Source: Streptomyces poonensis (GTDB taxonomy: Bacteria > Actinomycetota > Actinomycetes > Streptomycetales > Streptomycetaceae). From it: a stretch of DNA of 64,000 nucleotides. The DNA is taken from NCBI RefSeq assembly GCF_014650915.1, contig NZ_BMVW01000010.1, positions 173,782 to 237,781 of the forward strand. Reading direction: 5' to 3'. Below the pieces are notes generated by a model. That model was not told the DNA's origin. It did no database searches and saw nothing but the letters and a program-made list of their open reading frames with translations. This document shows positions 42,494 through 50,112 of the stretch, piece after piece. Numbering within the stretch: position 1 is the first letter of the stretch; the number at the start of each line of letters is the position of its first letter. A program made the translations under genes and the position numbers.

Positions 42494-43710
42494 GGGGCCC
42501 CCTCCGGGACGGCGCCGGCCCGGTCGGGAAGCGCGGCACCCGCGCCGTACCCGGCGGCCGACAGGGCCTCCGCCCGCAGCCGCGCCGCCCTGCGCAGCGC
42601 CGCCACCGCCGGGTCGTCCGGGTCACCGGCCGTGCCGTGGGCCGCCGCCAGCACGTCGTCCACCGTCGTCAGCCCGCCCAGCTCGGCCCGCGCCGACCGG
42701 CCCAGCGATGTCACCGCGCCCTCGCGGCGGGCGCGGGCGCGGCAGTGGAAGGCCAGCTCGCAGGCGGCGAGGCACTCCGGGGCGTACGTCGCCGGAAGGA
42801 GCTCGACGGCGGCGGTCAGCTGTTCCGGGGGGAGGTCCGGGGCGAAACAGGTGCCCGGGGGGAGCGCGTCGGCGATCTCCTCGATGCGGGTGAGCCGGGT
42901 CAGCTGGCGGCGGGTGACCGCGCGCTGCTTGCGGACGTCGACCACGGCGGCCGTCGGGAGGTTGGTGAAGTCCTTGGGGCACACCAGCAGCACCCGGTGG
43001 CGTACCCGCGGCACCTGGTCGAGGCGGGCGGCCACGTCCTCCAGTGCCAGCACGTACACCGCGGACTGCCGGGCGGCGGCGCCCACCTTCGCCGGGTCGG
43101 CCGAGCCGTCCAGCATCGGGAAGGACTTGATCTCGACGACCGTCCACGTGCCGTCCGGGTGCACCACCACCGCGTCCGGCTCCAGGAAGGCGGGGGAGCC
43201 GGCGACCTCCAGCGCGAGCATCGGGTGGTCCAGCAGGGCCCAGCCGCCGCCCTCCGTGGCCTCGCGCAGCGCCAGCGCCGTACGGGCCGCGCGTCCCTCG
43301 GGGCCCATCGCGGCGAGGTCGGGGACGGCCGCGCCGGACGGCGGCTCGGCGGACGGGTCCAGTCTCTCGTGCACCAGCCGCAGCAGCTCGGCGCCGCCGT
43401 CCGCCTTGACCCGCGCCTCGAAGGCGTTGCCCCGCATGAAGGCGAACTGGGACTGGCCGAAGGCGGAGGGCGAGCCGAGCGCGTCCGCCAGCACCGTCTT
43501 GTTCACGCCCGCCCCGTCCAGGAGCGCGCGTCGCTTGCACCCGGGGTTGGCGGCGAGGGCCGCGAGGGCGCGGGCGTCCAGCGCCTTCGCGGGGACGTCG
43601 GGACCCCGCAGCTCAGCGAGCCGGTGCCGGAGCGCCGACGTCGTCTCCCGCGTCCGCGGGGGCGGCACCCGGTTCGGCCGTGGACTCGCGCTGCCGTGGA
43701 ATTCGCTCAC
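42484..43710 (-). CDS. PD-(D/E)xK nuclease with Cas4/AddB-like cysteine set
   Basis: The product has 408 residues from GTG 43710; in-frame starts further upstream also exist and lie inside the PAP2 gene. The nuclease core is FLEPDAVVVHPDGTWTVVEIKS: Asp179, Glu193 and Lys195 form the PD...ExK site, with GNAFEARV (94-101) as the preceding helix. Cys58 (NPGCKRRALL) plus Cys313, Cys317 and Cys323 (ECLAACELAFHC) resemble the four-cysteine Fe-S arrangement of Cas4 and AddB. It is the first gene of the operon with the unknown protein and the SF1 helicase; no CRISPR array or cas gene is nearby. Confidence 0.8.
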   Translation of the reverse strand: MSEFHGSASPRPNRVPPPRTRETTSALRHRLAELRGPDVPAKALDARALAALAANPGCKRRALLDGAGVNKTVLADALGSPSAFGQSQFAFMRGNAFEARVKADGGAELLRLVHERLDPSAEPPSGAAVPDLAAMGPEGRAARTALALREATEGGGWALLDHPMLALEVAGSPAFLEPDAVVVHPDGTWTVVEIKSFPMLDGSADPAKVGAAARQSAVYVLALEDVAARLDQVPRVRHRVLLVCPKDFTNLPTAAVVDVRKQRAVTRRQLTRLTRIEEIADALPPGTCFAPDLPPEQLTAAVELLPATYAPECLAACELAFHCRARARREGAVTSLGRSARAELGGLTTVDDVLAAAHGTAGDPDDPAVAALRRAARLRAEALSAAGYGAGAALPDRAGAVPEGAPCR

Positions 43711-44584
43711 CCGCGGAAGTCTGGCATCCGCCACTGACAATCGGGGACCGAGCGTCCGGCGAGGCGTCCGCGACGGGAGTGCCCGGGCCGCCGGCCCGCC
43801 CCTCGGGCCGTGTGCGCAGCAGCGCCCAGGACCGGTCCGCGAGCCGCATGACCTGCGGGGTCAGCAGCAGTCCGAGGCCCATCACGGCGGCGCCCGCCAC
43901 CGCGTCGAGGAAGTAGTGGTTCGCGGTGCCCATCACGACGACCGTGGTGATCAGCGGGTAGGCGACCCCCGCGATCCGGGTCGCGCGCGTGCCGCCGTAC
44001 CGCCAGAGGATCACCCCGCACCACAGCGCCCAGCCGACGTGCAGGCTCGGCATCGCCGCGTACTGGTTCGTCATGCCGCCCAGGCCGCGCGGCGCGCTGG
44101 CCTCGCCGGCCCACCAGCCGTACGCGCTGTAGTGGGCCATCGTGTCCACGAAGCCGTGGCTCGCGGCCAGCAGACGGGGCGGGCAGGTCGGCAGGAAGGT
44201 GAAGCCGACCAGCCCGACGAGGGTGGACGTCATCAGCCAGGTGCGGGCCGCCCGGTACAGGTGGGCGCGGCGCTGGAAGAGCCACACCAGGAGCACGGGC
44301 GTGACCAGGTAGTGCAGGGACGCGTACCAGAAGTCGGCGGGGACGCCGAGCCAGGGCTCGCGGGTGAAGAGACGGTTCAGCGGGTGCTCGGCGTTCAGTC
44401 CCAGCGCCTGCTCGGCGCGCAGGATGGCGAGACCGTGCGCGACGGCGTCGGTGACGTCGCCGCGGACGAGGAGCCGGCCCGCCGAGTACAAGGCGTACAC
44501 CACCAGGACGAGCGGCAGTTCGGTCCACCAGCGGAGCCGGGTGTGCGATGCCGTCCCGGTGCGCGGCGTCTCCGTCTGCGGCAT
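43613..44584 (-). CDS. PAP2-superfamily membrane phosphatase
   Basis: The product has 323 residues; ATG 44584 has GGAGGGG upstream. About six membrane helices are visible. The phosphatase motifs follow the family spacing: a variant motif 2 AMPSLHVGWA and motif 3 ANHYFLDAVAGA with the conserved His. This resembles lipid-phosphate phosphatases or inositolphosphotransferase-like enzymes of actinobacteria. The polar C-terminal ~70 residues are low-complexity and encode over the start region of the nuclease gene, an unusual overlap of about 98 bases in another frame. Confidence 0.85.
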   Translation of the reverse strand: MPQTETPRTGTASHTRLRWWTELPLVLVVYALYSAGRLLVRGDVTDAVAHGLAILRAEQALGLNAEHPLNRLFTREPWLGVPADFWYASLHYLVTPVLLVWLFQRRAHLYRAARTWLMTSTLVGLVGFTFLPTCPPRLLAASHGFVDTMAHYSAYGWWAGEASAPRGLGGMTNQYAAMPSLHVGWALWCGVILWRYGGTRATRIAGVAYPLITTVVVMGTANHYFLDAVAGAAVMGLGLLLTPQVMRLADRSWALLRTRPEGRAGGPGTPVADASPDARSPIVSGGCQTSAGERIPRQRESTAEPGAAPADAGDDVGAPAPAR

Positions 44585-44823
44585 CCAGCCCCCTCCAGTC
44601 GTTTGCGGCTCATGGCCCGTCGCCACGGCGTCCGGTGGCACGTCTCCTCCACGGTGTGGCTGAGCACCCGCCCCGGTGGTCCCGTCTCCCCACGGACACC
44701 ACCTGACGGCCCCGGTTGACCAAGACGCAGAGATCGCCCCCCGGGTTGCCCTGTGCAAGCGTGCGCGATGATGGCAGGGTCCGCCTCCGTTTTTCCCCTT
44801 CTCCCGGAAGGTTCCTCACGCAC

Positions 44824-45420
44824 ATGGCACCGCGCATCCTGCTGGCCCGGCACGGCCAGACCGAGTGGTCCCTGCTCGGAAGGCACACCGGCAGGACCGA
44901 CATCCCGCTCCTGGACGAAGGGCGGCGCGGCGCCAAACTGCTCGGTGAGCGCCTGCACCGGGCCCCCCTGGACGGCCTCCCGGACGCCGAGATCCGTACG
45001 AGCCCGCTCTCCCGCGCGCGGGAGACGTGCGAGCTCGCCGGCTTCGGCGACCGCGCCACCCCCTGGGACGCGCTCATGGAGGTCGACTACGGCGCGTACG
45101 AGGGCCTGACGCCGAAGGAGATCCAGGACATCCGGCCCGGCTGGCTCATGTGGCGCGACGGAGTCCCCGAGGGCGAGACCCTGGAGCAGCTCGCCGTGCG
45201 CGCGGACGAGGTCGTCGACTGGGCCCGCTCCGCCGACCGCGACGTGCTGGTCTTCGCGCACGGCCACATCCTGCGGTCCATAGCCGCCCGCTGGCTGGGC
45301 TTCGATCTCGGCTTCGCCGCCCGCGTCCGCCTCAACCCCACGTCGCTGTCCGTGCTCGGGTGGGCCTACGGGGAGCCCGCCTTCGAGTCCTGGAACGACA
45401 CCGGGCACCTGACGCTTTAG
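44824..45420 (+). CDS. Histidine-phosphatase-family phosphatase
   Basis: The product has 198 residues. The catalytic His10 is in LLARHGQTEWS, and the second His is in VFAHGHILR. The insert SPLSRARETCELAGF carries the family arginine. It resembles phosphoglycerate-mutase-like phosphatases (GpmB/CobC types) that dephosphorylate sugar phosphates or other small molecules. It is divergent from the PAP2 gene and convergent with the HTH-TPR regulator. Confidence 0.9.
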   Translation: MAPRILLARHGQTEWSLLGRHTGRTDIPLLDEGRRGAKLLGERLHRAPLDGLPDAEIRTSPLSRARETCELAGFGDRATPWDALMEVDYGAYEGLTPKEIQDIRPGWLMWRDGVPEGETLEQLAVRADEVVDWARSADRDVLVFAHGHILRSIAARWLGFDLGFAARVRLNPTSLSVLGWAYGEPAFESWNDTGHLTL

Positions 45421-45446
45421 GCACGTGCCCGATGCCCGTCCCTGCG

Positions 45447-45526
45447 GGCGCCGGCCCCTATAAGCACTTGCCCCTATAGGCGCCGGCCTCTGCAGGCGCC
45501 GGCCTCTGCAGGCACCGGTCCGCGGG
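45447..45526. repeat. 16-bp tandem repeat, five copies
   Basis: Units of GGCGCCGGCCTCTGCA are repeated head to tail: GGCGCCGGCCCCTATA, AGCACTTGCCCCTATA, two exact GGCGCCGGCCTCTGCA, and a diverged GGCACCGGTCCGCGGG. They fill the gap between two convergent genes and end six bases before the regulator stop codon. Confidence 0.85.
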
Positions 45527-45531
45527 CCCCC

Positions 45532-46965
45532 TCAGGCGGGGCGCGGGAGTGTGGCGTGCCGCTCGAGGAACGCCGACACCCCGGACGCCCGGCGGTGCGG
45601 CAGCAACACTCTCGCCGTGCCCGCCAGCATCGTCTGGATACGGGAGGACTGGACCTCGTTCAGCAGGTCCAGCACCTCCATGCCGGTCGCGGCGGCCTCG
45701 TCGGGACAGCCCCCGCGCGCGAGGTCGTCGGCCAGCTCGGCCTTGTAGAGGGCGATGTTGCGGGTGAAGTGCGGATCCTGGAGACCGGCGGCGCGCCGGG
45801 CGTGCCGGGCCGCGCGCGTCCAGTCGCCCAGTGTCGACCAGCACTGCGCCTCCAGGCCCTCCAGCTCCGCCTCCCCGTAGAAGGTCATCCACTCCGGGTC
45901 GACGTCCGCGGAGCCGCGTTCGTACAGGGCCTGCGCGCGTGCCAGGGCCTGTTCGCAGCCCGCGCGGTCGGCGAGTCCCGCCCAGCCGCCCGCCTCCCGC
46001 AGCGCGAGCAGCGACATCAGCCGCGCCGAGCCCAGCGGCCGGGCCGCGCGCTGGGCCGCCTGCGCCGTCCGTACGGCCTCGCGCGGCCGGCCCGCGTCGC
46101 GCGCGAGGAACGCCGTGTTGCAGAACGCATGCGCCTCCAGCGCCGCGTCGCAGGTCATCCGGGCCGTCGCGAGCGCCTCCGCGTAGTGCGAGCGCGCGTC
46201 GTCGTACCGCCCCGAGTCGTGCGCCAGCCAGCCCACCGAGATGGCGAGCTCCCCCGCACCCGAGTACAGCCGGTCGGTCGCCGTCTGCCGGGTCGCCCCC
46301 GCGTCCAGCAGCGCGTACGCCGTGCGCAGGGGCGCCGCCGCTCTCCGGTACAGCCCGTCCGCCCCGTGCCGGTCGTCGAGCAGCCGGATCTTGCGCACGG
46401 CCTCCTCCAGCGCCCCCGCCTCCGACATGCCAGGCCGGTGGCCGGTCCGCTCCGCCGCCTGAGCGGTTCCGCCGAGCGCGAGGGGGCTCAGCGAGACGGC
46501 CGCCATCGTGGCGGTACCGCCGGTCATGAATGCGCGACGCCGCACGTCGCTCTCCTCGTGGTTCTGATACATCTCTTGCGTGTCGTACGGCGCGCACGCC
46601 CCGTCCGTCCCTTCTGGGGTGTGCGCGTGGATCTCGGTGTGAGCGGGGAGCGCCTCCTCGGTGGTGCGTGCGCCCCGGCCTCGCACCGCCGAGCGAGGAA
46701 CGAACCCCAGGTCGGTCAGCGTGCAGCCGGGGAACATGTGCAGGAACACCCGTTCGTAGGCGTAGTTGGGACAGCGGATCTCACCCGACTCCACCCGTCC
46801 GATGTACCGGGCGTCGCAGCTGACCCGCTCGCCGATCTCCCGCGCGGCCCGTCGCACCGCCGCGGCGAACTCGGCCGGCGAACGCTGTCCGCGCAGTTTC
46901 CGGAAGGCGAGGTTCGGCCGCGGGGGCGGCGGGGACTGGGACGGGGTCACCGATGACGACGCCAT
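45532..46965 (-). CDS. HTH-TPR transcriptional regulator with internal Tat-like segment
   Basis: The product has 477 residues. Residues about 30-90 form an XRE-like helix-turn-helix (SPAEFAAAVRRAAREIGERV, DARYIGRVESGEIRCPNYAYERV). Residues 142-170 read RRRAFMTGGTATMAAVSLSPLALGGTAQA, which looks like a twin-arginine signal with an AQA cleavage site but sits in the middle. The rest (about 200-470) is TPR-like. The layout is seen in NsdA-type Streptomyces regulators of differentiation; identity with a specific gene is not claimed. GAGGG precedes ATG 46965. Confidence 0.8.
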   Translation of the reverse strand: MASSSVTPSQSPPPPRPNLAFRKLRGQRSPAEFAAAVRRAAREIGERVSCDARYIGRVESGEIRCPNYAYERVFLHMFPGCTLTDLGFVPRSAVRGRGARTTEEALPAHTEIHAHTPEGTDGACAPYDTQEMYQNHEESDVRRRAFMTGGTATMAAVSLSPLALGGTAQAAERTGHRPGMSEAGALEEAVRKIRLLDDRHGADGLYRRAAAPLRTAYALLDAGATRQTATDRLYSGAGELAISVGWLAHDSGRYDDARSHYAEALATARMTCDAALEAHAFCNTAFLARDAGRPREAVRTAQAAQRAARPLGSARLMSLLALREAGGWAGLADRAGCEQALARAQALYERGSADVDPEWMTFYGEAELEGLEAQCWSTLGDWTRAARHARRAAGLQDPHFTRNIALYKAELADDLARGGCPDEAAATGMEVLDLLNEVQSSRIQTMLAGTARVLLPHRRASGVSAFLERHATLPRPA

Positions 46966-47274
46966 GGGCGGGCCCTCTCTCACGTACCGTCGAACGGTGC
47001 CGGTCAGGTGGGGGGTTTGTCCGTGTGGAGCACGGCTCGTTCCCTGTGTCCGGCGAGGCAAGAACGTACCCGTCCCGTCGGCGCCACCACGCGAGGTTTG
47101 GCTACAAACCGGATATCTCATCCGCGATTTGCCATGAACTGCCATCCTGTGCAAAGCGATCCCGCCGTAGCCGATGACGCAGGGGCGCGTTGGGCAGGGT
47201 GCACCGGGAACCGTCCGGAATCCCGGACGCCGCTCGCCGGACGAGCCGGATGAGCCGGACGAAGGGGATGTTTG
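46966..47274. other. Divergent intergenic region upstream of the HTH-TPR regulator
   Basis: It contains the inverted repeat ACCGT-CGA-ACGGT (46986-46998) right before the regulator start, a possible autoregulatory site, and an AT-richer stretch (47095-47145, GAGGTTTGGCTACAAACC) probably with divergent promoters. No other gene is seen. Confidence 0.5.
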
Positions 47275-47745
47275 GTGGAGTCCGTCACGAAGGGCAGCGA
47301 ACCGCGCATGCCGGCCTCCTGTACCGTCACGCCGGCCGCCCGCCCCTGGCCCGCCCCCGCGTACGGCTCGTCGTCCGCACAGCCCGCCTCCGCCTGTGAT
47401 CTGGTGACGGTTCCGGTCCGGCAGGGGCTGGAGGCGGTCGACATCCTCCGCCGCGGCGCCGTCGACGCCCTGGGCGCCGATCCGCTGGCCGTGGGACCCG
47501 TCCTGCACGACGACGGCTGCGACACCCTCGGATTCCTCGTCCCGCCCGGTACCGCCGACGCGTGGGACGTGCCCGGCAGCACCTGCGTCCAGTCCGATGG
47601 ACGCGGCGCGGTCCTCGTCCCCCAGGAGGGCGCCGACTGGCTGCTCCCACCCGGCGAGGCCGACCTCGCCACCGACCCGGCGGTCCTGCGCGCCGCTCTC
47701 GGTGAGGCGGCGCGGCTGATCGAGGCGGCGGACAACTGCCGGTAG
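47275..47745 (+). CDS. Small protein related to prim-pol-like fragment
   Basis: The product has 156 residues from GTG 47275, six bases after AAGGGGA. The core CDLVTVPVRQGLEAVDILRR...GPVLHDDGCDTLGFLVPPGT...GRGAVLVPQEGADWLLPP parallels the protein at 38133-38780 (DIVNVP, GPV, FAAPGT, GDAVTVP). Both look like reduced versions of the prim-pol-like N-terminal family common in Streptomyces. Catalytic residues are not apparent; a structural or binding role is more likely. Four cysteines are present. Confidence 0.65.
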   Translation: MESVTKGSEPRMPASCTVTPAARPWPAPAYGSSSAQPASACDLVTVPVRQGLEAVDILRRGAVDALGADPLAVGPVLHDDGCDTLGFLVPPGTADAWDVPGSTCVQSDGRGAVLVPQEGADWLLPPGEADLATDPAVLRAALGEAARLIEAADNCR

Positions 47746-47820
47746 CCGCCCCCGCCGCCTACGCCGGGCCCGGCGGGCCGCGGCGGCGCGGTCCCCGTGC
47801 CGGAGACCGATAATGGCGAG

Positions 47821-48699
47821 ATGGGCAGAACGGGCAGGGGGCACAGGGCGCGGCGCGGACAGGCGGCCGCGGAGGCCGTCGTCGAGACGGTCGACGGAGG
47901 ACTCGCCGAGCTGATACCCGACCGGGACCGGGCGCGCGCCTGGACCCTGCTGATCGACGGCGCCCCGCAGTCGCACGTCGACCTCGACGACCCGGCGTAC
48001 CTCTCCTTCGAGTACCAGCGCCGCCTCGGCCACGTCATCGACCTCGCCGCCCCGCCCGGGCGGCCGGTGCACGCCGTCCATCTCGGCGGGGGCGCCCTCA
48101 CGCTCGCCCGGTACGTCGCCGCCACCCGCCCCCGCTCCACCCAGCAGGCCGTCGAACGCGACGCCGCCCTCGTGCGGTTCGTCCGCCGCGAACTGCCGCT
48201 GGACCCGAACGCCCGCATCCGGGTACGGGCCACCGACGCCCGTGAAGGGCTCGCCAAGGTGCCGGACGGCTGGGCCGACCTGATCCTCGCGGACGTGTTC
48301 AGCGGGGCGCGCACGCCGGCGCACCTGACGTCGACGGAGTTCCTCACCGAGGTACGGCGCGCGATGCGGCCCGGCGGGGTGTACGCGGCCAACATCGCCG
48401 ACGGCCCGCCGCTCGCCCATCTGCGCGGCCAGATCGCCACCGCCGCGGCCCTCTTCGCCGAGTCGGCACTGATCGCCGATGCGGCCCTGCTACGGGGCAA
48501 ACGTTTCGGCAACGCCGTTCTCGTCAGCTCCGACGGGCCGCTGCCGATCGCCGAACTCACCCGCCGGTCCGCCTCCGACCCGTATCCCGCGCGCGTGGAA
48601 CACGGTAGGTCCCTCACCGACTTCGCGGGCGGGGCGGTGCCCGTGACGGACGCGGCCGCGGTGGCCTCACCGGCACCGCCGCCGTCCGTCTTCCACTGA
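47821..48699 (+). CDS. Spermidine-synthase-like methyltransferase-fold protein
   Basis: The product has 292 residues from ATG 47821; GTG 47797 is an alternative. The Rossmann-like fold shows VHAVHLGGGALTLARYVAATRP (cofactor loop), VERDAALVRFVRRELP, RATDAREGLAKVPDGWADLILADVFSG and RPGGVYAANIADG. It resembles spermidine synthase-like proteins that lack the N-terminal membrane part. The substrate is unknown, and the catalytic Asp of true spermidine synthases may be present in LILADVF. It converges on a small surface protein gene. Confidence 0.8.
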   Translation: MGRTGRGHRARRGQAAAEAVVETVDGGLAELIPDRDRARAWTLLIDGAPQSHVDLDDPAYLSFEYQRRLGHVIDLAAPPGRPVHAVHLGGGALTLARYVAATRPRSTQQAVERDAALVRFVRRELPLDPNARIRVRATDAREGLAKVPDGWADLILADVFSGARTPAHLTSTEFLTEVRRAMRPGGVYAANIADGPPLAHLRGQIATAAALFAESALIADAALLRGKRFGNAVLVSSDGPLPIAELTRRSASDPYPARVEHGRSLTDFAGGAVPVTDAAAVASPAPPPSVFH

Positions 48700-48741
48700 C
48701 GGCGGTGGTTGCGGGGGCCTCGAGGCTCAGTGGCCGTCAGT
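48695..48741. terminator. Convergent terminator
   Basis: ACTGACGGC and GCCGTCAGT form a 9-bp stem around a 29-base loop that itself contains GCCTCGAGGC. It overlaps both stop codons. Confidence 0.55.
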
Positions 48742-49297
48742 AGTCGTTGATCTCCACGCGCGGCGCGGTGTCGTGCCAGGTGCAGAACACCGACACCCGG
48801 TCCGCGCCCGAGACGAACTCCACGCGGATCCACGTCTCCGTCTTCCACACCTGCATCGACCAGCCGGCGGCGGGAGTGGCGGAGACCAGGGTCGCGTACG
48901 TCCCGGCGAGCGAGAAGACCACCCGGCCGCCCTCGGTGTCGTAGCCCTCGACCTGGCCGGACGCGGCCGGAGCGGCTGCGGGGGCGGGCTTCTCGGCCGC
49001 GGGCGAGGACGAGGACGGGGAAGGGGGCGGCGCGGAGGGCGAACTCGGCGGCGGGGTGCTCGCGCGGTTCCGGGCGGGTTTCTCCGTGCTGGGCGAGGGC
49101 GCCGGACTGGCCGTCGCGGTACCCAGTTCGGAGTCCTGGGCCGTCGCGTCGCCCGCCGCGATGGGCAGGGCGCGCGGCGGGTCGTACGCGGTGCCGGACA
49201 TCACCGTGTGGACGCCCCACCACGACAGCGTGACCGCCGCGCCCGTGGCGAGCAGCCAGGCGAGTACGTGTACGAATCCTCTGCGCATCGCGGCCAT
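48737..49297 (-). CDS. Membrane-anchored extracellular protein with Pro/Ser stalk
   Basis: The product has 186 residues from ATG 49297 (GAGG six bases upstream). One N-terminal helix (about residues 8-33) anchors it. Residues about 55-115 are Pro/Ser/Ala-rich, a likely wall-spanning stalk. The C-terminal ~75 residues form a small beta domain (GGRVVFSLAGTYATLVSATPAAGWSMQVWKTETWIRVEFVSG). The domain function is unknown. It is divergent from the response-regulator gene. Confidence 0.75.
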   Translation of the reverse strand: MAAMRRGFVHVLAWLLATGAAVTLSWWGVHTVMSGTAYDPPRALPIAAGDATAQDSELGTATASPAPSPSTEKPARNRASTPPPSSPSAPPPSPSSSSPAAEKPAPAAAPAASGQVEGYDTEGGRVVFSLAGTYATLVSATPAAGWSMQVWKTETWIRVEFVSGADRVSVFCTWHDTAPRVEINDY

Positions 49298-49407
49298 ATT
49301 GCCTCACGAGTCACACCAGTGTCCTCCGTCGCCCACCGGTCGCCGCAGGTACCGAAGTTGTCCACAGGCTCCGACCGGTGTCGCCCGTATGGCGTACGGT
49401 GCCGCCC

Positions 49408-50112
49408 ATGGCAAGTGTGCTCGTGGTCGAGGACGACCAGTTCGTACGCTCGGCGCTCATCCGGCAGCTGACAGACGCCTCGCACACCGTGCGCAGTGTC
49501 GGCACGGCCCTGGAAGCGCTGCGCGAGGTCGCCCACTTCTCCTTCGACGTGGTCGTCCTCGACCTCGGGCTGCCCGATCTCGATGGGTCGGAGGCGCTGA
49601 AGATGCTGCGCGGGATCACCGACGTCCCGGTGATCGTCGCCACCGCGCGGGACGACGAGACGGAGATCGTCCGGCTGCTCAACGCGGGCGCGGACGACTA
49701 TCTGACCAAGCCGTTCTCGGTCGAGCACCTGTCCGCGCGCATGGCCGCCGTGCTGCGCAGGGCCCGGGCGGGCGGCGGCGAAGCGCCCCCGTCGACGGTG
49801 ATACGGGTCGGCGGTCTCGCCATCGACCCGCTGCGCCGCGAGGCGGAACTGGACGGCGTACGACTCGACCTGACCCGGCGTGAGTTCGACCTGCTCGCCT
49901 TCCTCGCCGGGCGGCCCGGTGTGGTCGTCCCGCGCCGGGAGCTGCTCGCCGAGGTGTGGCGGCAGTCGTACGGGGACGACCAGACCATCGACGTCCATCT
50001 GTCCTGGCTGCGGCGGAAGCTGGGCGAGACGGCCGCGCGCCCGCGCTATCTGCACACCCTGCGGGGCGTCGGCGTGAAGCTGGAGCCGCCGAGAGCGGAG
50101 CCGCTGCCATGA
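49408..50112 (+). CDS. OmpR/PhoB-family response regulator
   Basis: The product has 234 residues. The receiver domain carries the acidic pocket EDD (8-10), phospho-acceptor Asp52 in VVLDLGLPDLDG, and the conserved Lys in LTKPFS. The C-terminal winged helix is RREFDLLAFLAGRPGVVVPRRELLAEVWRQ...DVHLSWLRRKLGE. ATG 49408 has no ribosome site, and TACGGT (49395-49400) seven bases upstream may be a -10 of a leaderless transcript. The next gene, the histidine kinase, overlaps it by ATGA. Confidence 0.92.
   Translation: MASVLVVEDDQFVRSALIRQLTDASHTVRSVGTALEALREVAHFSFDVVVLDLGLPDLDGSEALKMLRGITDVPVIVATARDDETEIVRLLNAGADDYLTKPFSVEHLSARMAAVLRRARAGGGEAPPSTVIRVGGLAIDPLRREAELDGVRLDLTRREFDLLAFLAGRPGVVVPRRELLAEVWRQSYGDDQTIDVHLSWLRRKLGETAARPRYLHTLRGVGVKLEPPRAEPLP

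Noticed and set aside
42484..43710. Calling the nuclease a true CRISPR Cas4
   Set aside because: No cas1, cas2 or array is in the window, and the protein is about twice the length of Cas4. Only the fold and cysteine pattern are shared.
40667..44719. A 1350-residue open frame on the plus strand opposite the helicase, unknown, nuclease and PAP2 genes
   Set aside because: It is an antisense shadow caused by high GC content. It lacks recognisable domains and codon bias, and it is Arg/Gly/Ala-rich throughout.
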